A DNA stretch of 64,000 nt from Limnohabitans radicicola (GCF_014837235.1 NZ_JACYFT010000001.1:372001-436000); one strand, 5' to 3'. Counted from the stretch's first letter, positions 52,074 through 63,402 are shown. Made by a program: numbers and translations. Notes: generated from the sequence alone by a model not told the origin.

Positions 52074-53255
52074 ATGATGAATTCAACAGGTTTGATACTT
52101 TCCGGGGGCGGCGCACGCGCGGCCTACCAGGTGGGTGTGCTGGCGACCATCGCCCGCATGCGGCGCGAAGCCGGCGCTGCACAGGGCAATCCTTTCCCCG
52201 TGATCTCGGGCACATCGGCCGGGGCCATCAATGCCGCTTTTTTGGCATGCCATGCAGACCATTTTGATGACGCCATCGAGGAACTGGTCGCGGTTTGGCG
52301 GGATTTCGAGGTCGAACAAGTCTACCGCTCCGATGTCTTGGGCATGATCCGTTCAGGGGCGCGGTGGGTTTCTCTGCTCTCTCTGGGCTGGCTGATCACA
52401 CAGAAACGGTTTCGACCCAAGTCCTTGCTGGACAACACCCCATTGAGCACGCTGCTGCAAGAGCGTCTGGACCTGAAACGGTTGCCCACCCTGCTGGAGC
52501 AGGGCCACCTTCAGGCCTTGGCCATCACGGCTTCCAGCTACAGCACAGGCGAGCATGTGACTTTTTACGACAGCTGCCATGCCGTGACGCCCTGGGTCAG
52601 GAACCAGCGGCTGTCCCAGCATGGGCGCCTGACACACGCGCACTTGCTGGCCAGTTCAGCGATTCCCTTCATCTTTCCAGCGATGCGGCTGGACGGCCCT
52701 CAGGGCAGTGCTTTTTTTGGGGATGGCTCCATGCGGCAAACCGCACCCATTTCGCCTGCGATCCACCTGGGGGCCAGCAAAATTTTGGTGGTGGGTGCTG
52801 GTCGCATGCTGGAGCCCAAGCAAAGGATCGATGAAGAGCCCGCTTACCCGTCCCTGGCCCACATCGCGGGCCATGCCCTGTCCAGCATTTTTCTGGACTC
52901 GCTGGCGGTCGATGTCGAGCGCATGCAGCGCATCAACCAAACCTTGCAACTCATCCCGGAAGAAAAACGCCAGAGTACGCATTTGCGGCCCGTGGATTTG
53001 CTGCTGATCGCACCATCGCAGCGGCTCGATGCCATCGCGGCCAAACACGCCGAAGCCTTGCCTCAGACAGTCAAAAGTCTGCTGCGCACCTTGGGCGCCA
53101 GCCCCGCCTCGTTTCAAGGTCAGGGCAGTGCCCTGGTCAGTTACCTGCTGTTTGAAGCCGCCTACACCCGTGAACTGATGGCGCTGGGCGAAGCCGATGC
53201 ACTGGCCCAACGTGAGGACATCCACCGGTTTTTCGGCTGGACCACCCCACCCTGA
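52074..53255 (+). CDS. Patatin-like phospholipase
   Basis: Serine lipid acyl hydrolase, 393 residues. The oxyanion loop [18 protein letters not shown] at the start, the nucleophile elbow GTSAGA (Ser of GxSxG, about residue 49) and the catalytic Asp in [11 protein letters not shown] (a DG dyad) are all present. No signal peptide. A DUF3336-like or C-terminal helical region follows ([21 protein letters not shown]). Substrate unknown. Two ATGs in tandem, at 52074 and 52077, could start it. Confidence 0.92.
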   Translation: MMNSTGLILSGGGARAAYQVGVLATIARMRREAGAAQGNPFPVISGTSAGAINAAFLACHADHFDDAIEELVAVWRDFEVEQVYRSDVLGMIRSGARWVSLLSLGWLITQKRFRPKSLLDNTPLSTLLQERLDLKRLPTLLEQGHLQALAITASSYSTGEHVTFYDSCHAVTPWVRNQRLSQHGRLTHAHLLASSAIPFIFPAMRLDGPQGSAFFGDGSMRQTAPISPAIHLGASKILVVGAGRMLEPKQRIDEEPAYPSLAHIAGHALSSIFLDSLAVDVERMQRINQTLQLIPEEKRQSTHLRPVDLLLIAPSQRLDAIAAKHAEALPQTVKSLLRTLGASPASFQGQGSALVSYLLFEAAYTRELMALGEADALAQREDIHRFFGWTTPP

Positions 53256-53346
53256 AGGCCATGGAACAGTGCAGGGCCTTTCTGAGCCAAAGAGCCTAGC
53301 GTCTAAAATCGCCAGCTTGCTTTCTGGGCTTTCAGCCACTTCCGAC

Positions 53347-55413
53347 ATGTCCAAGCGCCAACTCTTCGTCACCACCGCCCTGCCCTACGCCAACGGCAAC
53401 TTCCACATCGGCCACATCATGGAGTACATCCAGGCCGACATCTGGGTGCGGTTCCAGCGCATGCAAGGCAGCCAGGTCAACTTTGTGGGCGCGGACGACA
53501 CGCACGGCGCGCCAATCATGATCGCCGCCGAAAAAGCGGGTAAGACACCCCAGCAGTTCGTGGCCGACATCGCCGCCGGGCGCAAGCCCTACCTGGACGG
53601 CTTTCACATCCAGTTCGACAACTGGCACAGCACCGACGCCTCCGAAAACCACGCCCTGGCCCGCCAGATCTACCTGGACCTGAAAAAAACCGGGCTCATC
53701 GAGTCACGCACCATCGAGCAGTTCTTCGACCCCGAAAAGAACATGTTCCTGCCCGACCGCTTCATCAAGGGCGAGTGCCCCAAGTGCCATGCGCAGGACC
53801 AGTACGGCGACAACTGCGAGGTGTGCGGCGCAGTCTACGCCCCCACCGACCTGATCAACCCGTTTTCAGCCCTCTCAGGCGCAAAACCCGAACTCAAGAG
53901 CTCGGAGCACTTTTTCTTCAAGCTGTCCGACCCGCGCTGCGTGGAATTCCTGACCCAATGGACCCAGGACGGCAAGCTGCAGCCCGAAGTGGCCAACAAG
54001 GTCAAAGAATGGTTCAGCGTGCGCACCAACCCCGATGGCAGCACCAGCGATGGCCTGGGCGACTGGGACATCTCGCGTGATGCGCCCTACTTCGGCATCG
54101 AGATCCCCGATGCCCCGGGCAAGTACTTTTACGTCTGGCTGGACGCCCCTGTGGGCTACCTGGCCTCGCTCAAAAACCTGCTGGACCAGCGTGGCGAAGA
54201 CTACGAGGCCTACATGGCCAACCCGGACCTGGAGCAGATCCACTTCATCGGCAAGGACATTGTCACCTTCCACACCCTGTTCTGGCCCGCCATGCTGCAT
54301 TTCAGTGGCCGCAAGACACCCAACAAGGTGAACGTGCACGGCTTTTTGACGGTGAACAACGGCGAAAAAATGAGCAAGAGCCGGGGCACGGGCCTGGACC
54401 CGCTCAAGTACCTGAGCCTGGGCATGAACCCCGAATGGCTGCGTTACTACCTGGCCGCCAAGCTGTCGGGCCGCAACGAGGACATCGACTTCAACGCCGA
54501 AGACTTCATGGCGCGTGTCAACAGCGACCTGATCGGCAAGTTCGTGAACATCGCTTCGCGTTCGGCGGGCTTCATCGCCAAGCGCTTTGAGGGCCAGCTG
54601 GGCGCCATCACGGCCGACGGCCAGGCCCTGCTGGCTGCGCTGCAGGCGGCCACGCCCGGCATCACGGCCAGCTACGAGGAACGCGAATACGGCAAGGCCC
54701 TGCGCGACATCATGCTGTTGGCCGACAAGGTCAACGCCTATGTGGACCAGAACAAGCCCTGGGAACTGGCCAAGCAAGAGGGCCAGGACGCCCGCCTGCA
54801 CGACGTGTGCACGGTGTGCATCGAAGCCTTCCGTCTGCTGAGCCTGCAGCTCAAGCCCGTGCTGCCCGCCCTGGCGGCCCAGGTCGAGGCCTTCCTGAAC
54901 GTGGCCCCCTTCACCTTTGCCCAGGCGCAAAGCCTGCTGGGGGCGGGCCACGCCATCAACGCTTACCAGCACCTCATGCAGCGCGTGGACGTCAAGCAGC
55001 TCGACGCCCTGTTCGAGCCGCCTGCCGCGCCCGAGCCCGAGAAAGTCCTGCCCGGTGGCGAAGAGATCGCCCCGGTCATCGCCATCGACGACTTTGCCAA
55101 GATCGATCTGCGCATCGCCCAGATCGTCAACTGCGAGGCCGTGGAAGGCTCGACCAAGCTCTTGCGCCTGACGCTGGACGTGGGCGAGGGCCGCACCCGC
55201 AATGTCTTCAGTGGCATCGCCAGCATGTACAAGCCCGAAGACCTGGTGGGCCAGCTGACGGTGATGGTGGCCAACCTGGCCCCGCGCAAGATGAAGTTCG
55301 GCGTCTCCGAAGGCATGGTGCTGGCCGCCAGCCACGCTGACGAAAAAGCCGAGCCGGGCATCTACGTGCTGCACCCCTGGCCGGGTGCCAAGCCGGGCAT
55401 GCGCATCCACTGA
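53347..55413 (+). CDS. metG: Methionyl-tRNA synthetase
   Basis: Class I synthetase, 688 residues. Seen: HIGH-equivalent FHIGH after LPYANGN, a zinc knuckle [23 protein letters not shown] in [12 protein letters not shown], and a C-terminal EMAP/Trbp111-type tRNA-binding domain (about 583-688, [29 protein letters not shown]). The start [17 protein letters not shown] is the family N-terminus; the 50 codons upstream in this frame are rejected. Confidence 0.98.
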   Translation: MSKRQLFVTTALPYANGNFHIGHIMEYIQADIWVRFQRMQGSQVNFVGADDTHGAPIMIAAEKAGKTPQQFVADIAAGRKPYLDGFHIQFDNWHSTDASENHALARQIYLDLKKTGLIESRTIEQFFDPEKNMFLPDRFIKGECPKCHAQDQYGDNCEVCGAVYAPTDLINPFSALSGAKPELKSSEHFFFKLSDPRCVEFLTQWTQDGKLQPEVANKVKEWFSVRTNPDGSTSDGLGDWDISRDAPYFGIEIPDAPGKYFYVWLDAPVGYLASLKNLLDQRGEDYEAYMANPDLEQIHFIGKDIVTFHTLFWPAMLHFSGRKTPNKVNVHGFLTVNNGEKMSKSRGTGLDPLKYLSLGMNPEWLRYYLAAKLSGRNEDIDFNAEDFMARVNSDLIGKFVNIASRSAGFIAKRFEGQLGAITADGQALLAALQAATPGITASYEEREYGKALRDIMLLADKVNAYVDQNKPWELAKQEGQDARLHDVCTVCIEAFRLLSLQLKPVLPALAAQVEAFLNVAPFTFAQAQSLLGAGHAINAYQHLMQRVDVKQLDALFEPPAAPEPEKVLPGGEEIAPVIAIDDFAKIDLRIAQIVNCEAVEGSTKLLRLTLDVGEGRTRNVFSGIASMYKPEDLVGQLTVMVANLAPRKMKFGVSEGMVLAASHADEKAEPGIYVLHPWPGAKPGMRIH

Positions 55414-55428
55414 CACCCCCAACGAGCG

Positions 55429-55459
55429 AAATCAATGGGGATCTGACCCCAATTGATTT
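55429..55459. repeat. REP-like palindrome between metG and sulP
   Basis: An imperfect palindrome: AAATCAATGGGG, six bases, then CCCCAATTGATTT, with one unpaired base. Read on the minus strand it contains GGGGTCAGATCCCC, a core that resembles REP elements mobilised by TnpA-REP transposases in beta- and gammaproteobacteria. As RNA it would also fold into a hairpin that could end metG transcription. Only one copy was noticed in the window. Confidence 0.65.
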
Positions 55460-55527
55460 GCCCCTGATTCATTGGCGCAGGGGTCGTTCAGTTGGCTGTA
55501 GGGTGGCTGCGGCATACTGTTCGGGTC

Positions 55528-57201
55528 ATGAAGTTCGACCTGAACCTGTTTCGCCCCAAACTGCTGGACGCCCTGCCTGGTTACAGCCGCCAGCAATTGG
55601 CCAAGGACATCGGCGCGGGCATCACCGTGGGCATCGTCGCTCTGCCGCTGGCCATGGCCTTTGCCATCGCCTCCGGGCTCAAGCCCGAATCCGGCCTGTT
55701 CACCGCCATCATCGCGGGCTTTCTGATCTCAGCGCTGGGTGGCAGCCGGGTGCAGATTGGTGGCCCCGCCGGGGCGTTCATCGTGATCGTCTACGGCATC
55801 CTGGAACACTATGGCCTGGCCAACCTGATCCTGGCCACGGCCATGTCGGGCGTGCTGCTGTTCCTGATGGGCCTGTTCCGGCTGGGCACGCTGGTGCGCT
55901 TCATCCCGGTGTCGGTGGTGATTGGTTTCACCAACGGCATCGCGGTGCTGATCATGCTCTCGCAGATCAAGGATTTTCTGGGACTCAAAGTCCCGTCCAT
56001 GCCTGCCGACTTTTTCGGCATCCTGAACACCTTGGGGCAACACCTGCACACGGCCGATCTGCCCTCGGTGCTGGTGGCGCTGGGCTCGCTGTCGCTGTTG
56101 ATCGGCTGGATGCGTCTGGGCCGACGCCTCGAAAACACCCGCTACAAGGGCATCAGCGCCGTGCCCGGCTCCATCATCGCACTGCTGTTTGCCACGCTGG
56201 CCTGCGTCAGCCTCTCGCTGCCCGTGGAGACGATTGGCAGCAAGTTCGGCGGCATCCCCGCGCACCTGCCCACCTTGCAGTGGCCCGAGTTCAGCTGGAG
56301 CAGCGCCCGCTTCCTGTTCATGCCCACCCTGACGCTGACGTTGCTGGGCGCCATCGAGTCTCTGCTGTGCGCCCGCATTGCCGACGGCCTGATCGACGAC
56401 CGGCACAACCCCAACCAGGAACTGATGGCGCAGGGCGTGGCCAACTTCATCACACCGTTTTTTGGCGGCATGCCCGCCACAGGCACCATCGCCCGCACCA
56501 TGACCAACATCAAAAGCGGCGGCAGCAGCCCGATCGCGGGCATGGTGCACGCGCTCACGCTGCTGTTCATCGTGCTGGTGGCTGCGCCACTGGCGTCCTA
56601 TGTGCCGTTGTCTGCGCTGGCCGCCATCTTGCTGTTTGTGGCCTGGAACATGGGCGAGTGGCGCGAATTCATGCACCTGCGGCAGTACCGCCTGCCCTAC
56701 CGGCTGACGCTGCTGGCGGTGTTTTTCCTCACCGTGGTGTTCGACCTCACGGTGGCGGTGCAGGTCGGCCTGGTGGCCGCGTGCCTGACCTTCATCTACC
56801 GCATCTCCAGCCTGAGCCGCAGTGAAGCCGTCAATCGGCTGGATCACCCCGGTCTGGCGGGGCAAGAAGACACGGTGCAAGCCTGGCGCCTGTATGGGGC
56901 CCTGTTTTTTGGTGCGGTCAAGCTGATCGAAGAAATCGAAGACAAGCTCAGCACCCCCGTGCTGGTCATCGACCTCAAAAACGTCATCTATGTCGACTCG
57001 TCGGGCGCAGACGCCTTGATGAACCTGATCCACACTTGCCACAAACGGCAGATTCAACTGATCGTGTGCGGGCTGATGCACCAGCCCATGGACATCGCCC
57101 TGCGCACTGGCTTGCTGGATCACCTCGAAGGCAAGCTCGAACCCGATCTGAGCGCAGGCATCGCCCGCGCCAACAGCCTGGGGGCCAGCCTGGCCCGGTA
57201 A
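55528..57201 (+). CDS. SulP-family inorganic anion transporter
   Basis: 557-residue membrane transporter, SLC26/SulP type: about 10-14 hydrophobic segments with the signature GITVGIVALPLAMAFAIASGLKPESGLFTAIIAGF, then a cytoplasmic STAS domain (about 445-550) with VLVIDLKNVIYVDSSGADAL holding the conserved Ser. Family substrates include sulfate, bicarbonate and dicarboxylates; which applies here cannot be told. The start MKFDLNLF is chosen over an ATG 12 codons earlier. Confidence 0.92.
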   Translation: MKFDLNLFRPKLLDALPGYSRQQLAKDIGAGITVGIVALPLAMAFAIASGLKPESGLFTAIIAGFLISALGGSRVQIGGPAGAFIVIVYGILEHYGLANLILATAMSGVLLFLMGLFRLGTLVRFIPVSVVIGFTNGIAVLIMLSQIKDFLGLKVPSMPADFFGILNTLGQHLHTADLPSVLVALGSLSLLIGWMRLGRRLENTRYKGISAVPGSIIALLFATLACVSLSLPVETIGSKFGGIPAHLPTLQWPEFSWSSARFLFMPTLTLTLLGAIESLLCARIADGLIDDRHNPNQELMAQGVANFITPFFGGMPATGTIARTMTNIKSGGSSPIAGMVHALTLLFIVLVAAPLASYVPLSALAAILLFVAWNMGEWREFMHLRQYRLPYRLTLLAVFFLTVVFDLTVAVQVGLVAACLTFIYRISSLSRSEAVNRLDHPGLAGQEDTVQAWRLYGALFFGAVKLIEEIEDKLSTPVLVIDLKNVIYVDSSGADALMNLIHTCHKRQIQLIVCGLMHQPMDIALRTGLLDHLEGKLEPDLSAGIARANSLGASLAR

Positions 57202-57263
57202 AATACCCATACTGCGTGTCCAAACTTCTTGCGGACACGGTTTTTCAAAGATTCGAGCCGACC

Positions 57264-57470
57264 ATGTTGTCCATCTTCCGCCGCCCCGACTACCGCTCTG
57301 ACGCCACCGAATTCATCGACGCGCTCAAGGGCCAGCGCCCCGAACTTGAAGCCCAGCAACGCGAAGGCCGCGCCCTGCTGTGGGACAAGCAAGTCAATCG
57401 CAACGACCAACAGGAATTCAAGGCCGCCCGCGTGGCCCAAAAACCCTACGTTTACCAGACCCAGGCCTGA
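57264..57470 (+). CDS. DUF3460 family protein
   Basis: 68-residue soluble protein MLSIFRRPDYRSDATEFIDALKGQRPELEAQQREGRALLWDK..., a short conserved betaproteobacterial family of unknown role, often found next to scpA and panBC as here. The ATG at 57264 gives the family start; a longer frame from 57036 runs through sulP and is rejected. 40 nt separate it from scpA. Confidence 0.88.
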   Translation: MLSIFRRPDYRSDATEFIDALKGQRPELEAQQREGRALLWDKQVNRNDQQEFKAARVAQKPYVYQTQA

Positions 57471-57510
57471 GTTTTTCAGCATCTGAGCCCCGTTTGAACG
57501 GCCCCCACCC

Positions 57511-58368
57511 ATGAGCACATCGGCCGAACCGACCGAGCTGCCCCAGCCGCTGGACAGCGCACCCGCATCCATGCCCCAGGTGGTGGACCAGGTCGCGCTG
57601 GCGCGCCTGTACGGCGAGCCGCTGTTCTCGATGCCCTCCGACCTGTACATCCCGCCGGATGCACTGGAGGTGTTTCTGGAGGCCTTCGAAGGCCCGCTCG
57701 ACTTGCTGCTCTACCTGATCCGCAAGCAGAACTTCAACATCCTCGACATCCCGATGGCCGGGGTGACCCGCCAGTACCTGAGCTACGTGGACGAAATCCG
57801 CGAGCACAACCTGGAGCTGGCGGCCGAATACCTGCTCATGGCCGCGATGCTGATCGAGATCAAGTCGCGCATGCTGCTGCCACCCAAGAAAGTGGCCGAG
57901 GGCGAAGAGGCCGAAGACCCGCGTGCCGAACTGGTACGCCGTCTGCTCGAGTACGAGCAGATGAAGCTGGCCTCGATGCAACTGGCTGAAATCCCGCAGT
58001 TTGGTCGTGACTTCCTCAAGGCCCAGGTCTACATCGAGCAAAGCCTGCAGCCGCGCTTTCCCGACGTCAGCCTGGACGAGCTGCAAGCGGCCTGGCGCGA
58101 CATCCTCAAGCGGGCGCAGCTGGTGCAGCACCACAAGATCAGCCGGGAAGAGCTCAGCGTGCGCGAGCACATGAGCATCGTGTTGCGCACTCTGCAGGGC
58201 CGCAAGTTCGTCGAGTTCGAGCACCTGTTCGACCCCAGCCGCGGCACGCCCGTGCTGGTGGTGACCTTCATCGCCCTGCTGGAGCTGGCCAAGGAAACCC
58301 TGATCGAGATCACACAGGCCGAGGCCTTTGCCCCTATCTATGTCCGGTTGGCTTTCACGCCCAACTGA
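57511..58368 (+). CDS. scpA: Segregation and condensation protein A (kleisin)
   Basis: Bridges SMC heads in the bacterial condensin. 285 residues: an N-terminal extension (about 1-50), then the kleisin N-domain [42 protein letters not shown], the [19 protein letters not shown] helix, and a C-terminal winged-helix part ([30 protein letters not shown]). No scpB beside it. Leads the DUF3460-scpA-panB-panC run. Confidence 0.94.
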   Translation: MSTSAEPTELPQPLDSAPASMPQVVDQVALARLYGEPLFSMPSDLYIPPDALEVFLEAFEGPLDLLLYLIRKQNFNILDIPMAGVTRQYLSYVDEIREHNLELAAEYLLMAAMLIEIKSRMLLPPKKVAEGEEAEDPRAELVRRLLEYEQMKLASMQLAEIPQFGRDFLKAQVYIEQSLQPRFPDVSLDELQAAWRDILKRAQLVQHHKISREELSVREHMSIVLRTLQGRKFVEFEHLFDPSRGTPVLVVTFIALLELAKETLIEITQAEAFAPIYVRLAFTPN

Positions 58369-58421
58369 AACCCTTCCGATCTGCTGACAGAATCGGGCTC
58401 CCCGAGGCCCATCCGCTTGTC

Positions 58422-59291
58422 ATGAACACTTCCAACGCCACGCCCTACGGCACCCTGCCCCCTGCATCGCCTGTGGCAGCCCGCAAACCCATCAGCCTGC
58501 CGCGCCTGCAGGACATGCGCGAGCGCGGCGAAAAAATCTCCATGCTCACCGCTTACGACGCCACCTTTGCCGCCGTGGCCGACGCCGCAGGTGTCGACTG
58601 CATCCTGGTGGGCGACTCCCTGGGCATGGTCTGTCAGGGCCTGCCCAGCACCGTGGGCGTGAGTCTGGAGACCATGCGCTACCACGTCGAAAGCGTGGTG
58701 CGCGGCGTGCAGCGCGTGCAAGGCACCACCTGGATCATTGGCGACCTGCCCTTTGGCAGCTACCACGAGTCGCGCGAGCAGGCCCTGCGCAGCGCCACCG
58801 TGTTGATGCAGGCTGGCGCGCACATGGTCAAGCTCGAAGGCGGCGGCTGGACCACCGAGACCGTGCGCTTTCTGGTCGAGCGCGGCATCCCCGTCTGCGC
58901 CCACCTGGGCCTGACCCCACAAACCGTGCATGCCCTGGGCGGCTACCGGGTGCAAGGCCGTGGCGACTCGGCCGCCAAGCTGCGCCAGGACGCGCTGGCC
59001 CTGCAGGACGCAGGTGCCGCCATGCTGGTGCTGGAGATGGTGCCCGCTGCCCTGTCGGCGGAGCTGACCGAAGCCCTGCCGCGCTGCCACACCATCGGCA
59101 TTGGCGCGGGCAAGGGCACCGCAGGCCAGGTGCTGGTGATGCACGACATGCTGGGCATCAACCTGGGCAAGAACCCCAAATTCGTACGCAACTTCATGAC
59201 GGGCCAAAGCAGTGTGCTGGACGCCATGGGCGCTTATGTCCGCGCCGTCAAGGACGGCAGCTTCCCCGACAACACCTTGCACGCCTGGTGA
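58422..59291 (+). CDS. panB: 3-methyl-2-oxobutanoate hydroxymethyltransferase
   Basis: First committed step of pantothenate synthesis: adds a hydroxymethyl group from methylene-THF to ketoisovalerate. 289 residues with [61 protein letters not shown] and the late [21 protein letters not shown]. panC follows after 25 nt. Confidence 0.97.
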   Translation: MNTSNATPYGTLPPASPVAARKPISLPRLQDMRERGEKISMLTAYDATFAAVADAAGVDCILVGDSLGMVCQGLPSTVGVSLETMRYHVESVVRGVQRVQGTTWIIGDLPFGSYHESREQALRSATVLMQAGAHMVKLEGGGWTTETVRFLVERGIPVCAHLGLTPQTVHALGGYRVQGRGDSAAKLRQDALALQDAGAAMLVLEMVPAALSAELTEALPRCHTIGIGAGKGTAGQVLVMHDMLGINLGKNPKFVRNFMTGQSSVLDAMGAYVRAVKDGSFPDNTLHAW

Positions 59292-59316
59292 GGCGTGCAT
59301 CCACTCCAAATTTCCC

Positions 59317-60165
59317 ATGATCATTGCCCGCTCCATCGACGAACTCCGCCAGGCCCTGAGCGCATCGCAGCGCCCCGCCTTTGTGCCCACCATGGGCAAC
59401 CTGCACGCAGGCCACATCAAGCTGGTCGAACTGGCCAAGCCCCAGGGCGACTGCACTGTGGTCAGCATCTTTGTGAACCGCCTGCAGTTCCTGCCCCATG
59501 AGGACTTTGACAGCTACCCCCGCACCTGGGAGGTTGACTGTGCCAAACTCGAAGCCGCAGGCTGCGACGTGGTCTTTGCCCCGCGCGAGACCGACCTCTA
59601 CCCCGAAGCCCAGACCGTCAAGGTGCATGCCGACCCGGCGCTGGGCAACATCCTGGAAGGCGAATTTCGACCCGGCTTTTTCACGGGCGTGTCCACCGTG
59701 GTCATGAAGCTGTTCATGAGCGTGTTCGCGGGCAAGGCCCAGGGCGTGGCCGTGTTTGGCAAAAAGGACTACCAGCAACTCATGGTGATCCGCCAGATGG
59801 TGCGCCAGTTCGCGCTGCCCATCACCGTGGTGGGGGTGGACACCTGCCGTGCCGAAGACGGCTTGGCACTGAGCTCACGCAACGGCTACCTGAGCGAAAA
59901 CGAACGCGCCGAAGCACTGCAACTGTCACTGGCACTGCGTGCGTTGGGCCGCGACGCCCTGGCCGCTGCCGACGCGCTGGCCACCCACCTGCCCGCCCTT
60001 GAAGCCAAAGCCATGGACCACCTGCGCCAGCGCGGCTGGCAACCCGACTACCTCACGGTGCGCCGCCGCCACGACCTGCAAGCCCCGCAAGCGGGTGATG
60101 CCCTGGTGGTGTTGGGCGCAGCCAAGCTGGGCTCTACCCGCTTGATCGACAACTTCGAAATCTGA
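59317..60165 (+). CDS. panC: Pantothenate synthetase
   Basis: Condenses pantoate with beta-alanine using ATP. 282 residues. HIGH-like [31 protein letters not shown], the [13 protein letters not shown] segment and the KMSKS-like [13 protein letters not shown] are present. The start [11 protein letters not shown] is the family start, well after the panB stop. Operon with panB. Confidence 0.96.
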   Translation: MIIARSIDELRQALSASQRPAFVPTMGNLHAGHIKLVELAKPQGDCTVVSIFVNRLQFLPHEDFDSYPRTWEVDCAKLEAAGCDVVFAPRETDLYPEAQTVKVHADPALGNILEGEFRPGFFTGVSTVVMKLFMSVFAGKAQGVAVFGKKDYQQLMVIRQMVRQFALPITVVGVDTCRAEDGLALSSRNGYLSENERAEALQLSLALRALGRDALAAADALATHLPALEAKAMDHLRQRGWQPDYLTVRRRHDLQAPQAGDALVVLGAAKLGSTRLIDNFEI

Positions 60166-60213
60166 GTCCACCACCTGGGCGGAGCCAGGCCAAGCCGGGC
60201 AGACAAAGCAGGT

Positions 60214-61215
60214 TTAAACTGCCTCGCCCCGGGGCCCGCGCCCCATCAGCACCTGCACGGCATCAAACGCCTTGAGACGACCGTCGAGCAGGGCCACCAC
60301 CGCTTCGGTGATGGGCATGTCCACGCCCAATTGGCTTGCGCGCTGGTGCACGGTGCGGGCGCTGTACACGCCTTCGGCCACATGGCCGAGCGAGGTCACA
60401 GCTTGCTCCAGGCTCAGGCCTTTGGCCAGCAGCAGGCCCACTTGGCGGTTGCGGCTCAAGTCGCCGGTGGCCGTGAGCACCAGATCGCCCAGACCCGACA
60501 AACCCATGAAGGTCTCGGCCTTGGCGCCCAGCGCCACACCCAGGCGGGTCATTTCGGCCAGACCCCGGGTGATCAGGGCGGCGCGGGCGTTCAGGCCCAA
60601 GTCGAGGCCATCGCACAGGCCTGTGGCAATGGCCAACACGTTCTTGACGGCGCCGCCCACTTCCACGCCCACGATGTCGTCGTTGGCATAAACGCGTAGG
60701 GCCGAGCCATGGAATGCCTGGACGAGTGCCTCGCGCACCGAGGCGTGCGGGCTGGCCGCCACCAGCGCGGTGGGTTGGGTGCGGGCCACTTCCTGGGCGA
60801 AGCTCGGGCCATTCAAGGCGCCCGCGTGCAGCTGCGGGGCCACCTGGGCCTGGACTTCGTGCGGCATCAGGCCTGTACCGGCTTCAAAACCTTTGCACAG
60901 CCAGGCCACCGACGCGGGCACACCCTGCAGCGCCTGCAAAGTGCTGCGCAGGCCCGCCATGGGGGTGGCGATGATGAACAGGTCTTCGGCCCGGGCGGAG
61001 GGCAGCAATGCGTCCAGCGGGCCTGACGTGATGGTCAGAGCCGCAGGCAGATCGATGCCGGGCAGGTAGCGCTCGTTGCGGCGCATCTGCTGCATGGCCT
61101 GGGCCTGAGCCGCGTCACGCGCATGCAAAACCACCCGGTGAGCATGAGGCTGGCGGCTGGCGGCAATGGCCAGCGCCGTGCCCCAGGCCCCTGCACCTAT
61201 GACGGTGATCTGCAT
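60214..61215 (-). CDS. gpsA: NAD(P)-dependent glycerol-3-phosphate dehydrogenase
   Basis: Makes sn-glycerol 3-phosphate from DHAP for phospholipids. 333 residues. Rossmann [10 protein letters not shown] at residues 7-16, the catalytic Lys region [17 protein letters not shown], and [23 protein letters not shown], all conserved. Follows secB by 18 nt, the usual secB-gpsA order. Confidence 0.97.
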   Translation of the reverse strand: MQITVIGAGAWGTALAIAASRQPHAHRVVLHARDAAQAQAMQQMRRNERYLPGIDLPAALTITSGPLDALLPSARAEDLFIIATPMAGLRSTLQALQGVPASVAWLCKGFEAGTGLMPHEVQAQVAPQLHAGALNGPSFAQEVARTQPTALVAASPHASVREALVQAFHGSALRVYANDDIVGVEVGGAVKNVLAIATGLCDGLDLGLNARAALITRGLAEMTRLGVALGAKAETFMGLSGLGDLVLTATGDLSRNRQVGLLLAKGLSLEQAVTSLGHVAEGVYSARTVHQRASQLGVDMPITEAVVALLDGRLKAFDAVQVLMGRGPRGEAV

Positions 61216-61233
61216 GCCGGGCGCGAGCGGTGT

Positions 61234-61710
61234 TTACTGCTGGGTGGCGGCAGCCTGGGCTTGCTGCTGCTCGAACATGGCCTGGAAGTTGATTTCGGCC
61301 AAGTGCACGGGCGGGAAGCCACCACGGGTGATCAGGTCGGCCACGTTGCCACGCAGGTAGGGGTAAATGATCTGCGGGCAAGCGATGCCAATCAGAGCGC
61401 CCATCTGGTCTTCGGGGATGTTGCGCACTTCAAAAATGCCGCCTTGCTTGCACTCGGCCAGGAACACGGTCTTGTCACCGATCTTGGTGTGCACGGTGGC
61501 GGTCACGCTCACTTCGAACACGCCTTCGGCCACAGGCAGGCTTTCCACGCCCAGTTGGATGTCCACACTGGGCTGCTGTTGTTCGAGCAGGATGGCGGGG
61601 GAATTGGGTTGCTCCAGAGACGCCTCCTTGAGGTAGACGCGCTGGATCTGGAATACGGGGGCCAGGGCTTCGGTGGCGTTGATTTCTGGCGTGTTGGGGG
61701 TATCGGACAT
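61234..61710 (-). CDS. secB: Protein-export chaperone SecB
   Basis: Cytosolic tetrameric chaperone that keeps preproteins unfolded and hands them to SecA. 158 residues: [19 protein letters not shown] at the start, [31 protein letters not shown] in the core, and [32 protein letters not shown], a SecB signature. A strong hairpin lies 13 nt before its ATG. Confidence 0.97.
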   Translation of the reverse strand: MSDTPNTPEINATEALAPVFQIQRVYLKEASLEQPNSPAILLEQQQPSVDIQLGVESLPVAEGVFEVSVTATVHTKIGDKTVFLAECKQGGIFEVRNIPEDQMGALIGIACPQIIYPYLRGNVADLITRGGFPPVHLAEINFQAMFEQQQAQAAATQQ

Positions 61711-61722
61711 GGTGATTTCTTG

Positions 61723-61756
61723 AAAAAACGCGGGCAGTCCGGGATGGACTGCCCGC
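61723..61756 (-). terminator. Hairpin/terminator between grxC and secB
   Basis: An 11-bp perfect stem GCGGGCAGTCC/GGACTGCCCGC with a 5-nt loop, followed on the minus strand by TTTTTT. It would end transcripts from the rhodanese-grxC pair, yet stops only 12 nt before the secB start, leaving little room for a separate secB promoter downstream of it. Confidence 0.85.
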
Positions 61757-61852
61757 AGGTGTCAACGGGGGAATTATCGGCGATGTTTCAGGGGTTTCCG
61801 AGGCAACGGTCGCGCGCCCGCCCCTGAGGAAACCCGAAGGCCGAGGCGCGCT

Positions 61853-62113
61853 TCACTGGGCTTGCAGCAGCGGCACCAGGCCGCCTTTGGCGTCCAGCGC
61901 CATCAGGTCGTCACAGCCGCCCACATGGGTGTCGCCAATGAAGATCTGCGGCACGGTGCGGCGTCCGGTGATCTGCATCATGTGGTCACGCTGCTCGGGC
62001 GAGGTGTCGATGCGGATTTCTTCGATCTGATCAACGCCCTTGGCTTTGAGGATCTGCTTGGCACGCACACAGTAGGGGCAAACAGCGGTGGTGTACATCT
62101 TGACGGGTGTCAT
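61853..62113 (-). CDS. grxC: Glutaredoxin 3
   Basis: 86-residue dithiol glutaredoxin. Active site CPYC (residues 11-14) after KMYTTAV, the cis-Pro segment GRRTVPQIFIGDTHVGGCDDL. The start MTPVKMYTT is the family start; the 49 codons upstream overlap the rhodanese gene and are rejected. Reduces disulfides with glutathione. 17 nt after the rhodanese gene; the rhodanese-grxC-secB-gpsA order is common in proteobacteria. Confidence 0.96.
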   Translation of the reverse strand: MTPVKMYTTAVCPYCVRAKQILKAKGVDQIEEIRIDTSPEQRDHMMQITGRRTVPQIFIGDTHVGGCDDLMALDAKGGLVPLLQAQ

Positions 62114-62130
62114 GGGTTTCCTTGCAGCGG

Positions 62131-62541
62131 TCAGGCGGTGAGGACGGGCAGGCTGGCGGCTTGCCAGGCTTTCATGCCGCCCGACAGGCTTTGGGCGTTT
62201 TCGTAGCCGAGTTTGCGGGCCACGGCAGTGGCACGGGCCGAGCGCACGCCGCTCTGGCACACCAGAATCAGCGGGGCCGACTTGTTTTTAGCCACCTGGG
62301 GCAGCTGAGCCTCCAACTGGGCCAGCGGCACGTTTTTGGCCCCCAGAACGTAACCACGGGCAAATTCATCGGGCTCGCTCACGTCCACCACCACAGCCTT
62401 GTCGCGGTTCATCAGCATCACGGCCTGCGCCAGGCTCAGGCCATTGCCCTGCGTCAGCACGGGCCACAGCAAAGCCAGGCCAGAGGCCAGAGCCACGGAC
62501 ACCAACATCCAGTTGTCGAGCAAGAAATTCACGGAACCCAC
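62131..62541 (-). CDS. Membrane-anchored rhodanese-like protein
   Basis: 136 residues. An N-terminal membrane segment (NWMLVSVALASGLALLWPVL) precedes a single rhodanese domain with the active-site loop VCQSGVRSARA, whose Cys would carry the persulfide. YibN-like. Donor and acceptor are unknown; association with grxC and secB is conserved in many proteobacteria. Confidence 0.9.
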   Translation of the reverse strand: MGSVNFLLDNWMLVSVALASGLALLWPVLTQGNGLSLAQAVMLMNRDKAVVVDVSEPDEFARGYVLGAKNVPLAQLEAQLPQVAKNKSAPLILVCQSGVRSARATAVARKLGYENAQSLSGGMKAWQAASLPVLTA

Positions 62542-62643
62542 CTTTATTTCAATAAAAAAACCGATCCGTCAGCGGACCGCCATGCCTCAATTCTAAAATG
62601 CGGGCCTTGATCCCGTATTGACCCGCTCTCAGAAGACCTTGCC

Positions 62644-63387
62644 ATGTACAAACTTGTCCTGATCCGCCACGGCGAATCCACCTGGAACCTCGAAAACCGC
62701 TTCACCGGCTGGACCGACGTCGACCTGACCCCCACTGGTGTGAGCCAGGCCATGTCGGCCGGCAAGCTGCTCAAGGCCGAGGGCTGGGACTTTGACCTGT
62801 GCTACACCTCCGTGCTCAAGCGCGCCATCCGCACCTTGTGGCTGACGCTGGACGAAATGGACCGCACCTGGCTGCCCGTGGTCAAGGACTACCGCCTCAA
62901 CGAACGCCACTACGGCGGCCTGCAAGGCCTGAACAAAGCCGATATGGCCAAGCAATACGGCGATGAGCAGGTGCTGGTCTGGCGCCGCAGCTACGACACC
63001 CCACCACCCGCCCTGGAAGCGACCGACCCCCGCTGCGAGCGGCAAGATCGCCGCTACGCCCATGTGGACCCCAGCGCCGTGCCTTTAACCGAATGCCTCA
63101 AGGACACCGTGGCCCGCGTGCTGCCCGCCTGGAACGACAGCATTGCCCCCAGCATCAAGGCGGGCAAGCGCGTGCTGATCGCGGCACACGGCAACTCCAT
63201 CCGCGCCCTGATCAAGTACCTGGACAACATCTCCGACCAGGACATCGTCGGCCTGAACATCCCCAACGGGATCCCGCTGGTGTACGAGCTGGACGACAAC
63301 CTCAAGCCGATCCGCCACTATTACCTGGGCGATGCTGCGGCAGCCGCTGCTGCTGCTGCCGCGGTGGCCAGCCAGGGCAAGGCCTGA
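62644..63387 (+). CDS. gpmA: 2,3-bisphosphoglycerate-dependent phosphoglycerate mutase
   Basis: Interconverts 3- and 2-phosphoglycerate in glycolysis. 247 residues. [24 protein letters not shown] with the catalytic His, [35 protein letters not shown], and the second His in [11 protein letters not shown]. The C-terminus ends in an alanine run (about 12 residues) followed by SQGKA, beyond the catalytic core. Divergent from the rhodanese gene. Confidence 0.97.
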   Translation: MYKLVLIRHGESTWNLENRFTGWTDVDLTPTGVSQAMSAGKLLKAEGWDFDLCYTSVLKRAIRTLWLTLDEMDRTWLPVVKDYRLNERHYGGLQGLNKADMAKQYGDEQVLVWRRSYDTPPPALEATDPRCERQDRRYAHVDPSAVPLTECLKDTVARVLPAWNDSIAPSIKAGKRVLIAAHGNSIRALIKYLDNISDQDIVGLNIPNGIPLVYELDDNLKPIRHYYLGDAAAAAAAAAAVASQGKA

Positions 63388-63402
63388 CAGGAACACAACC
63401 AC

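Noticed and set aside
53197..53346. N-terminal extension of metG
   Set aside because: The 50 codons before MSKRQLF overlap the patatin gene end and do not match the conserved metG start.
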